DNA of 64,000 nt from Deltaproteobacteria bacterium (GTDB taxonomy: Bacteria > Myxococcota > UBA727 > VGSZ01). The notes beneath the pieces are model-generated. The model saw nothing but the letters and a program-made list of their open reading frames with translations, made no database searches and had not been told where the DNA came from. Positions 1 to 12,706 of this stretch are shown here, in pieces (within the stretch, counting starts at the first letter, position 1; the number at the start of each line of letters is the position of its first letter). Where the stretch lies: NCBI GenBank assembly GCA_016177705.1, contig JACOUT010000003.1, forward strand, positions 186,001-250,000, given 5' to 3'. The position numbers and the translations under genes are program-made.

Positions 1-1
1 G

Positions 2-163
2 ATCTGCTCGGGGCACTTCTACAAAGACATCGACACGATGTGCGACTGCGGCTGCGGCATCATCGACGTCGATTGCGCCGGCAACGCGAGCGCGGCGGCT
101 TGCGACGAGAACAACTGCGAGAGCGGCGATCCGCTGCCGACCAACAACGCCGACTGCGGTTGA
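2..163 (+). CDS. C-terminal end of a Cys-rich protein (partial)
   Basis: The open frame enters from the left edge and ends at TGA 161-163, leaving 53 residues. They contain seven cysteines, with a CDCGCG cluster followed by spaced Cys and acidic residues. This pattern is seen in secreted Cys-rich proteins of Myxococcota. The N-terminus and signal peptide lie outside the window, so no function can be given. The gene is convergent with the CoA-transferase gene, with 6 bp between the stops. Confidence 0.6.
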   Translation: MCSGHFYKDIDTMCDCGCGIIDVDCAGNASAAACDENNCESGDPLPTNNADCG

Positions 164-169
164 GGCGCG

Positions 170-904
170 TCATGCGCGCTTGCGCACGGTGCGTTGCTCG
201 ATGACGTTGTTGAAGGCGCGTCCCTGGAAGATGCGCTTGACGAACACGCCCGGCAGATGGACGTCGTCGGGGTCGATGGCGCCACGTTCCACGATCTGCT
301 CGGCCTCGACGACGGTGACGCGCGCGGCCATCGCCATCAGCGGCGAGAAGTTCTTGCTGGTCCGATAGAAGCGCAGGTTGCCGAAGGTGTCGGCCACCTT
401 GGCGCGGATGCAGGCGAAGTCGGCCGTCAGCCCGGTCTCGAGGATCATGCGGCGCTCGATCGGCGTGCCCTCGGGACCCGGCACCGAGAACGTGCGCTCG
501 TCCTTGCCCTCGGCGATGACGGTGCCGACCGCCGTCGGCGTGAAGAAGCCGCCGATGCCCGCGCCGCCGGCGCGGATGCGCTCAGCGAAGGTGCCCTGCG
601 GCGACAGCTCGACCTCAACCTCGCCCTTGAGCATCAGCGCCTCGAGGTCGGGGTTGCCGCCGACGAAGGAGCCGATGAACTTCTTCACCTGCCGCTGCTG
701 CAGCAACACCGCGAGCCCCTGGCGTTGATTGCCGCAGTTGTTGGAGATGATGGTGAAGCCCTGCTTGCCACTCTTGGCGACAGCGGCGATGCACGCCTCG
801 GCGTTGCCCGACAAGCCGAAGCCGCCGAACATGAGGCGCGCGCCGTCGCGTAGGTCGGCGAGCGCGGCGGCGGCGTCGGGGTAGATCTTGGAGCGCGCGG
901 GCAT
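170..904 (-). CDS. 3-oxoacid CoA-transferase subunit A (orphan alpha subunit)
   Basis: 244 residues, the usual length of the ScoA/AtoD alpha subunit. The N-terminus has the family pattern (residues about 5-30, KIYPDAAAALADL then a LMFGGFGLSGN glycine loop), followed by SNNCG, FIGSFVGGNP and a C-terminal half with NFSPLMAMAARVTVVEAE and DPDDVHLPGVFVKRI. Family knowledge: the alpha subunit pairs with a beta subunit carrying the catalytic Glu to move CoA from succinyl-CoA to acetoacetate or a similar 3-oxoacid. No beta-subunit gene follows; downstream is the convergent Cys-rich gene. The ATG overlaps the upstream edge of the divergent beta-propeller gene. Confidence 0.88.
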   Translation of the reverse strand: MPARSKIYPDAAAALADLRDGARLMFGGFGLSGNAEACIAAVAKSGKQGFTIISNNCGNQRQGLAVLLQQRQVKKFIGSFVGGNPDLEALMLKGEVEVELSPQGTFAERIRAGGAGIGGFFTPTAVGTVIAEGKDERTFSVPGPEGTPIERRMILETGLTADFACIRAKVADTFGNLRFYRTSKNFSPLMAMAARVTVVEAEQIVERGAIDPDDVHLPGVFVKRIFQGRAFNNVIEQRTVRKRA

Positions 905-2157
905 GCCTTCCCGCTACCATCACCGGGTGCGGCGCGGAAGCTCGTGCCTTGCCTTGACGCTCGCGCTTGCGGCGCCCGCTGCGGCGCATACGGGCGTGCT
1001 CGGCGCACGCGCTCCTTTCCTCGAGGGTGGCCTGTTGGTGGGCGGCTCGACCACCTGGGGCCTGGTGCTCGCCGACGACGGCACGTTCTTTCGCGTGTGC
1101 GACGAGGCGCCCGCCATGGCCGCCAACTTCCACCTACGCGTTGGTGCGCGCGTGCTGGTGGGCGGCAGCCCTGGCTTGCTCGCCACCGACGACCGGGGTT
1201 GCAGCTACCAGCCGCGCGGCCTGGCCGGGGCCACCGACGCCACCGCCGCGGTGGCGGCCGGTGGGCGCGTCTACGTCGCCACCGGGCGGGCGGGCTATCC
1301 GAACGCGGTGTTCGCGAGCGACGACGGCGGGCTCACGTTCCAGGCGACGGCGCTGTCGGGCACGGCGAGCCCGCTGTGGGAGCTCGTCGCCGCGCCCGAC
1401 GGCAGCGTGCTGGTGGTCTCGGGTGATGACCTCGATCTCGAGCAGCCGCTGTTGCTCGGCTCGGTCGACCAGGGGGCGCACTGGAGCACCGGCACGCTCG
1501 AGCTGTCGAGCTACGTGCGCGTGCGCGCGCTGTCGGTGAGCGCCGCCGGCGACGAGGTGCTGGTGGCGGCCGAGCGAGGAGACGAGAGCGCGTGGCTGGT
1601 GTCGCTCGATGCCACGCTCTCCCCCTTGGAGACCGTGGCCGCGCCGCGCGCGCTCACGCACGCCGTGCGCAAGGGTGAGGCGCTGTTCGCGGTGGCCGAC
1701 ACCGAGGAGCTGTTGGCGTGGCCGGCCGGCGGCGGCGCCTTCGCCGCGAGCGGCGTGCAGGTGAAGTGCCTGTTCCTCGTCGACGACACGCTGTGGGCCT
1801 GCGGCTCGACCACCGGCCCGCTCGCGGGCGTGCACTTCGCCACCTCGAGCGACGGCCAGACGTGGACCTCGGTGCTCCATGACGTCGACATTCGCGAGCG
1901 CACCTGCCCCGACGGCACCGCCGGCCACGACGCCTGCGTGCGTTACCAGGACGCGGGGCCTGCGGTGGACGCGGGTGACGACGCGGGCGCGGCCGATGCC
2001 GGCAGCTCCGACGCTGGTGCGGCTGACGCCGGCGTGGTCGATGCCGGCGCTGGTGACGACGATGCCGGACCACAAGAACGGCCGCGGCCCGCCCCGAGCT
2101 GCGCGGGCTGCGCGAGCTCGGAGGGCGGGCCGGGCCTGTGCTGGGCGTTGGTCGCGC

Positions 2158-4785
<2,628 letters not shown>

Positions 4786-4872
4786 GAGAAACCCCGGGTG
4801 GTACGATAAAGTAGGTGCCACGCCTACAAGGGGCCGGGGATGAGTGCAAGGGCCTGACGCGGCCGATCGTGA

Positions 4873-5970
4873 TCAACGCACCTCGACGACCAGCGCGTCG
4901 GCGTCGGGACCCGGGATGCCGATGCAGGCCTTGGCGTCGCGCGCGCCCAGGTCCATGACCAGCGCGCCACACGTGGCGACGTCGTGCGGGTTGTTCGGGT
5001 TCTGCTTGAGGCCGACCTCGTGCAGGGAGTCGAACACCGCGTCGCGCGTGGTGGGCGCGCCTTTGGCCACCAGCGCCTCCATGGTGGCGAAGCGCTGCTT
5101 GGTGGTGCTGCCGGGCAGGATGCGGCAGGTGTTCTCCATCTCGGCGTCGATGCAGTGGTTGGTGTGGAAGTACGGGGCCCGCCCTCCCTCGCGCACCAGC
5201 TTCTTCTTCGTCCCCGAGGTCTCGATGCCGAAGACGTCCTGGGCGTCAGCGAGGATGTAGTGGCGGCCGGAGCCGATGGGGGACTGGTCGATGAGCTGCT
5301 TCATCGCCCGGGCGCTTGGCTGACGGAGCAGCTTGCGCACCATGGCGGGCCAGACCACGCCCACGGTGGCGTCGAGCGAGTTCAGGTTGTTGATGGTGAG
5401 CGCCGCCCCCCACGACGACATGCCGGTCATGCCGAGGCAGCCGGTGATGGAGAAGACGAAGGTGCAGCCGAGCTGCGGCACGCCGGCCGCGTTGGTCTTC
5501 TTCGGCCCCTCGCCGTCGGGCAGCGCGGGGATGCGGATCAAGAGCGCGTAGGGCTCGGCCGAGCCGTGCATGTCCCAGGTCTGGCCGAGGATCCGGTGCT
5601 TGCCGTCGTCGACGAACAGCGCGGTGCAGCCGCCCGGGTCCTTGCCCCCGAGGCGGTCGAGGTCGCGCTTGGTCAGGTCGCGCAGGTCGGTGTAGTGGTT
5701 CGCCACCACGATGGCCTCGGGCGACACGCCCGCGCCGCGCGCGATGCCGCACAGCTCGTCGTAGAGCGCGCGATCGAAGCGCTCGAGCACCGGCAGGTGG
5801 TGGCGCGCGAGCGCGAGCACGTTCTCCTTGCTGCCGAGGTCGGTGCGCCCGAGCGTGAGCGCCATGCGGATGTCGGCGATGGCCTTGACGTCGTCCTTGA
5901 AGGACTCGCCGTGCTGTTCACCCCAGCGCTTGGGGTCGGTGCCGTGAAGCTCGAGGACGCGCAGGCTCAT
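4873..5970 (-). CDS. C45-family peptidase / acyl-CoA:6-aminopenicillanate acyltransferase-like Ntn hydrolase
   Basis: 365 residues. The N-terminal part (LHGTDPKRWGEQHGESF, residues 8-24) and the self-cleavage site GG-CTALF, with the likely nucleophile at Cys115, match the C45 (penicillin acyltransferase/AAT) family. Further family segments are GQTWDMHGSAEPY, GLNNLNS-type ALTINNLNSLDA and a late FHTNHC. Family enzymes cleave themselves before Cys and then hydrolyse or transfer amide-linked acyl groups. No signal peptide is seen, so it is probably cytoplasmic. The gene stands alone between the nucleotidase gene and argB, with short gaps. The natural substrate is unknown; biosynthesis of penicillin is not implied. 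Confidence 0.82.
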   Translation of the reverse strand: MSLRVLELHGTDPKRWGEQHGESFKDDVKAIADIRMALTLGRTDLGSKENVLALARHHLPVLERFDRALYDELCGIARGAGVSPEAIVVANHYTDLRDLTKRDLDRLGGKDPGGCTALFVDDGKHRILGQTWDMHGSAEPYALLIRIPALPDGEGPKKTNAAGVPQLGCTFVFSITGCLGMTGMSSWGAALTINNLNSLDATVGVVWPAMVRKLLRQPSARAMKQLIDQSPIGSGRHYILADAQDVFGIETSGTKKKLVREGGRAPYFHTNHCIDAEMENTCRILPGSTTKQRFATMEALVAKGAPTTRDAVFDSLHEVGLKQNPNNPHDVATCGALVMDLGARDAKACIGIPGPDADALVVEVR

Positions 5971-6018
5971 GATCGGCCCATAGCATCCTGCGCGCGCGCG
6001 CGCCCCTGCCCGTCGCGC

Positions 6019-6852
6019 TCAGGCGGTCAGGCGGGTGCCGAGGGCACCGTCACCCTTGGCCGCGGAGGCGAAGGCGTGCGCGGCCGCAGCGTCGAGGATG
6101 GCGACCGCGCCCACGCCGGCGTCGAGCAGCGTCAGCGCCTCCTCCACCTTGGGGATCATGCCGCCGGCGATGGTGCCATCGGCGATGAGCGAGCGCGCCG
6201 CGCTCGACGTCAGCGTGCCGATGCGCGTACTCGGATCGCCGAGGTTCTTGAAGACGCCGCCCACGCCGGTGACGAGCAAGAGCAGCTCGGCGCCGAGCGT
6301 GCGCGCGATCTCGACCGCCACCGTGTCGGCGTTGATGTTGAAGGGCCGCCCCTCGAGCGAGGAGACGCCGAGCGTGGCCACCACTGGCACCACGCCCAGG
6401 TGCAACAGGCCGCGCAGCAGCACCTCGTCGACGGTGAGCACGTCGCCGACTTCGCCGAAGTCGACGGGCTCGGGGCCGTGGCTTTGCACCACGGTGGGCG
6501 GGCGCTTCTCCGCCTCGATCAGCCCGCCCGAGGCGCCGTGACAACCAAAGCCGCGCACACCGGCGCCGAGCAGCGCGCAGGAGAGCGCCACGTTGACCTC
6601 GCCGCACACCGCCTGCGTGACCACGACGAGGTCCTGCTTTGACGTGACGCGCCTGCCGCCGATCTTGACGGCCTTGAGGCCGAGCCGCTCTTGCAGCGCC
6701 GTGGTCTGCGGGCCGCCGCCGTGCAGCACGATCACGTCCCAGTCGTCGTCGATCAGCTCGCGCACGTTGGTGCCGAGTCCCGCGAGCTGCGCGGCGCTCT
6801 GCACCACGTCGCCGCCGACCTTGACCACCGCGAGGCGCCGTCGCTTGCTCAT
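6019..6852 (-). CDS. argB: Acetylglutamate kinase
   Basis: 277 residues. It has the amino-acid-kinase signatures: VVKVGGDVV (residues 9-17), the glycine-rich HGGGPQTTAL (about 44-53), SSLEGRPFNINADTVA for nucleotide and NAG binding, and the closing GTIAGGMIPKVEEAL. It phosphorylates N-acetyl-L-glutamate in the second step of arginine synthesis. It lies 13 bp downstream of argC on the same strand, so the two are almost certainly co-transcribed. The N-terminus is short and lacks the helix found in arginine-inhibited hexameric enzymes, so feedback control cannot be assumed. Confidence 0.93.
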   Translation of the reverse strand: MSKRRRLAVVKVGGDVVQSAAQLAGLGTNVRELIDDDWDVIVLHGGGPQTTALQERLGLKAVKIGGRRVTSKQDLVVVTQAVCGEVNVALSCALLGAGVRGFGCHGASGGLIEAEKRPPTVVQSHGPEPVDFGEVGDVLTVDEVLLRGLLHLGVVPVVATLGVSSLEGRPFNINADTVAVEIARTLGAELLLLVTGVGGVFKNLGDPSTRIGTLTSSAARSLIADGTIAGGMIPKVEEALTLLDAGVGAVAILDAAAAHAFASAAKGDGALGTRLTA

Positions 6853-6865
6853 TGTCGTGTGCTCC

Positions 6866-7927
<1,062 letters not shown>

Positions 7928-7986
7928 GCGCCCCGACTAGCAAGGCACCGGCGCGCCACCAAGGCCCTGCCTGCGGGGCGTTGCCG

Positions 7987-8014
7987 TTGACCTGTGAGTG
8001 GTGCCGGCTATCTT
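7987..8014 (+). promoter_or_regulatory. Candidate sigma-70-type promoter of the glycosyltransferase gene
   Basis: TTGACC at 7987-7992 and TATCTT at 8009-8014 are separated by 16 bp. If real, transcription would start near 8021, only a few bases before the GTG at 8023, giving an almost leaderless message. Both hexamers have one or two mismatches and the spacer is slightly short. Confidence 0.35.
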
Positions 8015-8022
8015 CGCGCCCC

Positions 8023-9003
8023 GTGACGCGACCCCTGCGCCTGCTCATCGCGCTGCCGTGCCTGAACGAGGCGGAGACGGTCGCCAAGGTGATCGCGAGC
8101 TTGCCGCGTGAGCTGCCGGGCGTCGGTAGCGTCGACGTGCTGGTGGTCGACGATGGCTCCACCGACCAGACGCGCGCGCGCGCGCAAGCGGCGGGGGCGC
8201 ACGTGATCTCGCACGGCTATAACCGCGGCGTCGGCGCCGCCTTCCAGACCATGCTGCGCTACGCCGTCGAGCAGGGCGTCGACCTGATGGCCAACATCGA
8301 CGCCGACGGCCAGTTCGACGCCGCCGAGATCGCGCTATTGGTCGCGCCCATCGTCGCGGGCGAGGCCGACTTCGTCACCGGCTCGCGCTTCGTCGACCGC
8401 GCGCTCATCCCGCACAACATGCCGGGGGTGAAGCGCTGGGGCAACGAGCGCATGTCGACGCTCATCTCCACGCTGACGCAGAAGAAGTTCCACGACGTCT
8501 CGTGCGGCTTTCGCGCCTACAGCCGCGAGGCGCTGTTGCAGCTCAACCTGCACGGCCGCTTCACCTATACGCAAGAGACCTTCCTCGACCTCACCGCCAA
8601 GGGGCTGCGCGTCAAAGAGGTGCCGGTCCACGTCAGCTACCACGAGGGACGCAAGTCGCGCGTGGCGTCGAGCATCCCCAAGTACGCGGTGCGCACGGCG
8701 TCGATCATCCTGCGCCTGTACCGCGACTACAACCCGCTCAAGTTCTTCTTCGCGCTCGCCGCCTCTTTCATGGTGCCCGGGATTGGCTTCATCGCCTTCC
8801 TCGGTTGGCACTACCTGACCACCGGCCTGTTCACCGGACAGATCTGGGCCGGCTTCGTCGGTGGCGCGCTCTCGTTCGTCGGGCTGATGTTCGGCATCCT
8901 CGGCGTGCTCGCCGACATGCTCGACCGCATTCGCGTCAATCAAGAGCGCATCCTCTACGAGCTGAAGCGCCGAGCGCCCCGCGCCGACCATGAGCGCACC
9001 TGA
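8023..9003 (+). CDS. Family 2 glycosyltransferase (dolichol-phosphate-sugar synthase-like) with C-terminal membrane segments
   Basis: 326 residues from GTG 8023, which places LLIALPCLNEAETV at the N-terminus as usual for GT2. The catalytic fold shows VLVVDDGSTDQT (about 43-54), NRGVGAAFQT and the DxD-like NIDADGQFDA (about 91-100). Two hydrophobic segments near residues 245-310 should anchor it in the inner membrane. Related enzymes load a sugar from a nucleotide donor onto a polyprenyl phosphate. The 3' end overlaps the flippase-like gene by 14 bp, which fits a lipid-sugar synthesis and transfer pair. Confidence 0.85.
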   Translation: MTRPLRLLIALPCLNEAETVAKVIASLPRELPGVGSVDVLVVDDGSTDQTRARAQAAGAHVISHGYNRGVGAAFQTMLRYAVEQGVDLMANIDADGQFDAAEIALLVAPIVAGEADFVTGSRFVDRALIPHNMPGVKRWGNERMSTLISTLTQKKFHDVSCGFRAYSREALLQLNLHGRFTYTQETFLDLTAKGLRVKEVPVHVSYHEGRKSRVASSIPKYAVRTASIILRLYRDYNPLKFFFALAASFMVPGIGFIAFLGWHYLTTGLFTGQIWAGFVGGALSFVGLMFGILGVLADMLDRIRVNQERILYELKRRAPRADHERT

Positions 9004-9934
9004 AGCTCCGGTGGCCACGCGGCCGTCGGCGCCACGCTCGCCCTGGTGGCGACGCGCGCTCTTGCTGGTCGGCTTCGCCAGCGCCGCCTTCGTGCTGTCG
9101 CGCCTCGAGCTGCGCGCGATGGTCGAGGCGCTCGGCCGCGTCTCGATCGTCACCGTGCTCGTGGCCACGCTGGCGATGTGGGGCAACATGGCGCTCAAGG
9201 CGGTGCGCTGGCAGCGCATGTTGCGGCAGCGCGGCGCCCGCGTGCCGGCGTCCCTGACCACGCCGGTGTTCTTCGAGGCCATGCTGTGGGGCTCGCTCAC
9301 GCTCGGGCGCGCCGGCGAGCTGTTCCGTGTGGCGCCGCTCGTCGAGAGCGGCGTGCCGCTGCGCGGCGCGCTCGCGAGCGTGCTGCTCGATCGCGCGCTC
9401 GACCTGGGCTTCCTCGTCGTGGTGGGTGCGGCGTCGTTGGCCTTCGCCACCGGGCACGTGCTGCTCGCGGCCGCCGTCGGCGTGGCGACGCTGGTGCTGC
9501 TCGTGGTGGTGGGCGCGCTCGGGCGCAGGCAGGCGATCGACGACGCGCCGCCGGCCGGGCGCCTACGGCTGGTGCTCGAGGAAATGCGCGCGTTCTTCTA
9601 CCCGGCAGCACTGCTCGAGTCGGGCGTGTGGACGGTGGCGTCGTGGGCGACGTCGTTCGTCATCGTGCTGGTGCTGGCGGCCGACGTGGCGCCCGAGGCG
9701 CACGCGCTGCGCCTGCTCGCGGCGGCGTTCATCGCCAGCTTGTCGACGCTGTTGCCGATCACCTATCAGGGCGTGGGCACGCGCGAGCCGATCTTCGCGG
9801 CGGTGCTGGCCGCCGACGGCGTGCCGTCGGAGCGCGCGGTGCTATTGGCGCTGTTGGTGTTCACCTTGAACCTGGTGCCGGTGCTGGTGCTCGGGTTCGT
9901 GGCGGGGGTGTGGCGGCGCCGCTCGAGGAGGTGA
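8990..9934 (+). CDS. Lysylphosphatidylglycerol synthase-TM/AglD-like integral membrane protein
   Basis: 314 residues with about eight hydrophobic segments and short polar loops. The family signature is the KAVRWQRMLRQRG loop, the SLTLGRAGELFRVAPL segment and a late LLPITYQGVGTREPIFAAVL (about 252-271), as in the LPG_synthase_TM (UPF0104) family. Members are proposed flippases or transferases for polyprenyl-linked sugars or aminoacyl lipids. The 14-bp overlap with the upstream GT2 gene makes translational coupling likely. The substrate is inferred only from this neighbour. Confidence 0.8.
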   Translation: MSAPEAPVATRPSAPRSPWWRRALLLVGFASAAFVLSRLELRAMVEALGRVSIVTVLVATLAMWGNMALKAVRWQRMLRQRGARVPASLTTPVFFEAMLWGSLTLGRAGELFRVAPLVESGVPLRGALASVLLDRALDLGFLVVVGAASLAFATGHVLLAAAVGVATLVLLVVVGALGRRQAIDDAPPAGRLRLVLEEMRAFFYPAALLESGVWTVASWATSFVIVLVLAADVAPEAHALRLLAAAFIASLSTLLPITYQGVGTREPIFAAVLAADGVPSERAVLLALLVFTLNLVPVLVLGFVAGVWRRRSRR

Positions 9935-9972
9935 GGGCCGTTTCATGGGTGGCCCCGCCGTTCGGACGCGCG

Positions 9973-10241
9973 CTACTCACACGTGGCGAATGCGTCTGCG
10001 CATGGCCAACTCGATCCCGCAATGATGCAGGAATCGTCGCCACCGCAATCCGGGTTGCTGCGGCACTCATCGGTCGCAGACCGGCAGTGCAGCGCGACCG
10101 GGAACATGCATCCAGCGCTGCGCTCGATGCCGCACGGCGCACCTCCGCAATCGCTCGCCGACCGACACTCCGCCGACAGACTATGGAAGAGCCGCACGCA
10201 TGAAGCGGGCGGCGCAGACCAACCGTCCACCGAAGCGGGTC
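9973..10241 (-). pseudogene. Remnant of a Cys-rich secreted protein gene
   Basis: An open stretch of about 89 codons follows an in-frame TGA and ends at 9973. It holds two copies of an E-C-R-S-x-x-D-C-G-G motif plus further paired cysteines, a pattern typical of myxobacterial Cys-rich modules. There is no signal peptide and no convincing start or ribosome binding site (only GTG 10230). It is best read as the 3' fragment of a decayed gene in the otherwise empty 9935-10352 stretch. Confidence 0.45.
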
Positions 10242-10256
10242 AATTTCACTCGGCGA

Positions 10257-10287
10257 AGCGAGGGGCTCGCGTAGCGAGTTCCTCGCT
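10257..10287. repeat. Long near-perfect hairpin
   Basis: AGCGAGG (10257-10263), GG, CTCGC (10266-10270), loop GTA, GCGAG (10274-10278), TT, CCTCGCT (10281-10287). The two arms pair over 14 bp, the central GG:TT being G-U pairs in RNA. It lies 65 bp beyond the stop of the collagen-like gene. It has no T-run on either side, so it could be a factor-dependent terminator, an mRNA stabiliser or a palindromic repeat element. Confidence 0.6.
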
Positions 10288-10352
10288 GGGACGGGGCGCC
10301 GGATCTCTGCGGCCACGCAGTGTTGGCTGCGCGGCGTGCCACGCGGTCGCGT

Positions 10353-11255
10353 CTACTCGCAGCACGCGACATAGAGCTGACTGTCGCATGAGAACATCCC
10401 CTGCGTCACAGCCGGTACGCCGGTGAAGACATTGCTTCTGACGACGATTGAGCCAACGTGCGTTGGGTCGGCTGAGGTCCACGCGATGCACTGGTGGTTC
10501 ACTGCGCCGGTGCTTGCGGCTGACGAGTATGCGAACGAGTCGTACCAGACGTCGACGCGCGCCGCCGGATCGCCGCCGGCAAGGCTGTCGAACGATGCAG
10601 CGGTCAGTACGGCGAGTTGCAGCGACCTGGAGATCTCGGTCGGATCGCACATGTGAGCCAGGGGAGAGCCGCAGGCGTCTTCGCAGATCGACTTGCTCGC
10701 CGGGTATCCTGAGCGGCTCGCATCAAGCAACGCTCCGTCGTGCGGTTGTGACGAAAACGAGCAGAAGACGCCTGAGATTGAGGTTGAGGTTGCGCCCACC
10801 GTGACGAGGTTAGCAGACGAAGTTGCGCTGGCCGCGACGAGGTCAATCGCGTCTTGAACGTTGGTCGCTGCAAGTCCGCTCTCGACGGAGCTATAGGCGA
10901 TATTCCCCGCCAGGACGCCCCCAGCGTTGACCGCGTTCAACGCGTCCGCGACGCAGTCGGCTACGTTGACGGCGAGGTCTCCGTTCGTGTCTTCGTTCGC
11001 GTCCGGTGTTCCGTTTTCGTTTAGGTCCCAGCACGAGACGCCGTTGGCGCCAGGTAGTCCTGGATCGCCCGGGTCGCCATTCTCGCCAGGTTGACCCGCC
11101 AAGCCGGGCGCGCCGTCGTCACCGGGGATGCCGTTCGACCCGTCTTGCCCGCTCGTGCCCGCGTTACCCCTTGGTCCGCGCTCGCCTGGCTCGCCTTTCG
11201 GCCCGCTGCAAGCGACGGAAGACACGAGCAACAGCGCTGCGCCAAGCATCTTCAT
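10353..11255 (-). CDS. Collagen-like (Gly-X-Y) repeat lipoprotein
   Basis: 300 residues. [16 protein letters not shown] is a lipoprotein signal (lipid Cys16). Residues 18-71 are uninterrupted Gly-X-Y triplets rich in Pro, Asp and Glu, which should form a short triple helix. They are followed by [12 protein letters not shown] and a D/N-rich segment ([17 protein letters not shown]) often found after bacterial collagen repeats. The C-terminal ~170 residues have scattered Cys and no recognised fold; they may be a binding head. Codon choice is less GC-rich than in neighbouring genes and the gene lies in a patchy region, which suggests acquisition by transfer. RBS GGGAGG precedes ATG 11255. Confidence 0.8.
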   Translation of the reverse strand: MKMLGAALLLVSSVACSGPKGEPGERGPRGNAGTSGQDGSNGIPGDDGAPGLAGQPGENGDPGDPGLPGANGVSCWDLNENGTPDANEDTNGDLAVNVADCVADALNAVNAGGVLAGNIAYSSVESGLAATNVQDAIDLVAASATSSANLVTVGATSTSISGVFCSFSSQPHDGALLDASRSGYPASKSICEDACGSPLAHMCDPTEISRSLQLAVLTAASFDSLAGGDPAARVDVWYDSFAYSSAASTGAVNHQCIAWTSADPTHVGSIVVRSNVFTGVPAVTQGMFSCDSQLYVACCE

Positions 11256-11407
11256 TCACGCCTCCCTCGGATTCGACTTCCCCGCAGCCAACGTTGCGCA
11301 CGGCCGACAGCCGCGGGCACGACGTTCATTCTGGCGCGGCGCCGCGCCGGCGCACAAGCCCGCGCGCGCAGCGCTGAAAGCGCGAGCACGCAGCATGCCG
11401 CGGCTGT

Positions 11408-11426
11408 CCCCGCGCGAAGCGCGGGG
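11408..11426. repeat. Perfect GC hairpin
   Basis: CCCCGCGC (11408-11415), loop GAA, GCGCGGGG (11419-11426). An 8-bp perfect stem between the collagen-like gene and the 11498 gene, about 70 bp downstream of the latter's stop. No T-tract follows. It may end or stabilise the minus-strand transcript. The 242-bp gap around it otherwise shows nothing coding. Confidence 0.55.
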
Positions 11427-11497
11427 CTAGCGGCCGTGCGTTGTTCGCCGCTCGGGACGGTAGGTCCAAGGGCGCGCACAGCGGTTAGGAAGCCGCA

Positions 11498-12241
11498 TCA
11501 TTGGCCGCCGCGACCGAGCGCGGCTGTGCCGGCCGCGGACTCCGGCCCTGCCGGTGGGGTGAGTCCCTTGTTGCCCACGCGCTCTAGCAGCTCCCTGAGG
11601 TGCTTGGGGCGCTCGTCCAGTAGTTCCTGAAATGGTCGGAGCCGCGAGGCGAAGTACATGGGACGCCAAGCTCTGATCGTGAGAGCGAAAAGATTCGGCT
11701 CCGCATCCTGGAACGGCCAGGAAAGCTCCGCGGCGGCCCGAGCCACCGAGTAGTTGATCGCGCGGAACGGCTCGCGGCGAAGTGTCTCTATGATCCCTTG
11801 GGAAAAGGCCTCGACCTCAGCACTAACCGTAATGGTCGGGCCCAAGTACAGCGGAGCACCAAGCGCGGTGAAGAGCGGCGTCTCGCCCACGTCCTTCGCC
11901 GCTGCCGCGAGCCGATGACGACACGTCGCAACAGCGTGGGCGGTCAGATACTTGAGGTGATCTTCTGGGACCATGGCCTTGCGGAGCAAGGGCGCGAGCC
12001 GCGCCACGACGTCGGCATCGGGAACTGCAGTGTCAAGGACAAGTGCGCGCTCGATCATGCCCGCGATCTCGCCGAAGGGACGAATGATGGCGATCGCATC
12101 GAGCACGGCGTCGTGGGCGGCAACCTGGAAGGTCGCGTGCTCCAGAAAACGCGCTCGCTTGCCTCCGATGACGACTCGAAGCGCGACCGAGCAGCCGACT
12201 GCACTGGCAAGCGCGCCAAGCGCGAACGAGGTCAGGTCCAC
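11498..12241 (-). CDS. Unknown protein with N-terminal membrane anchor
   Basis: About 247 residues from GTG 12241, chosen for the AGGGGG ribosome site 7 nt upstream and because a hydrophobic anchor (SFALGALASAVGCSVALRVVI) then sits at the N-terminus. The rest is soluble and helical, with a basic segment after the anchor and an Ala/Gly-rich C-terminal tail. I recognise no domain. It is flanked by the low-GC collagen-like gene and by the 67-bp repeats, so it belongs to the accessory patch. Confidence 0.6.
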   Translation of the reverse strand: MDLTSFALGALASAVGCSVALRVVIGGKRARFLEHATFQVAAHDAVLDAIAIIRPFGEIAGMIERALVLDTAVPDADVVARLAPLLRKAMVPEDHLKYLTAHAVATCRHRLAAAAKDVGETPLFTALGAPLYLGPTITVSAEVEAFSQGIIETLRREPFRAINYSVARAAAELSWPFQDAEPNLFALTIRAWRPMYFASRLRPFQELLDERPKHLRELLERVGNKGLTPPAGPESAAGTAALGRGGQ

Positions 12242-12409
12242 TGCGATCCCCCTAGGTGCAAGAACGGTGAGAACACGACCGGAGTGGAAGGCACCAGCGG
12301 CGAACAATGCTCTCGCAGACAGAGAGGCTGCGCAACCACTGCACCCTCATGCTGTCATTCATGTCCACCCGCACGCACAACTCGCCACCCACTCCACGGC
12401 AGCACGCCG

Positions 12410-12680
12410 CTTCACCGAGCGGCGGGCCGGGTGCAGGTGGTCGCCGAGGCCCACGGCGCAGGACAGCACGTATGCCCAACCCCCGCACAACCCGCCGCTC
12501 GTGGCGGCGCGAATCACCAGCAACGACAAGGTCCGGAGCCGCAGGCCGCCGAGGCGACCACCTGCACCCGGCTCGCCGCTCGTGCACGAACCTCACGGTC
12601 CGGAGCCGCACGCCGCCGAGGCGAACACTTGCACCTGTCCCGCCGCTCCTGCACGAGCGTCAAGGTCCGACGCCACCAGA
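12410..12680. repeat. 67-bp repeats: two tandem copies and one inverted copy
   Basis: Unit B runs 12531-12597 and unit C 12598-12664, both 67 bp and both starting GTCCGGAGCCGCA. They are imperfect copies; part of a third unit begins at 12665 (GTCCGACGCC). The reverse complement of about 12410-12464 aligns to the same unit, sharing the core CGACCACCTGCACCCGG. No convincing gene was found in 12242-12706, and the block ends just after the 3' end of the dehydrogenase gene. Unit length and divergence are unlike CRISPR. Confidence 0.7.
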
Positions 12681-12706
12681 CCCGCGACCGCAACCATGAA
12701 CCACCG

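Noticed and set aside
4873..5970. Penicillin biosynthesis gene
   Set aside because: The C45 family is broad. No other beta-lactam biosynthesis gene is present.
12531..12664. Tandem repeats as a CRISPR array
   Set aside because: Units are 67 bp, imperfect and contiguous, without unique spacers of regular length, and no cas genes are near.
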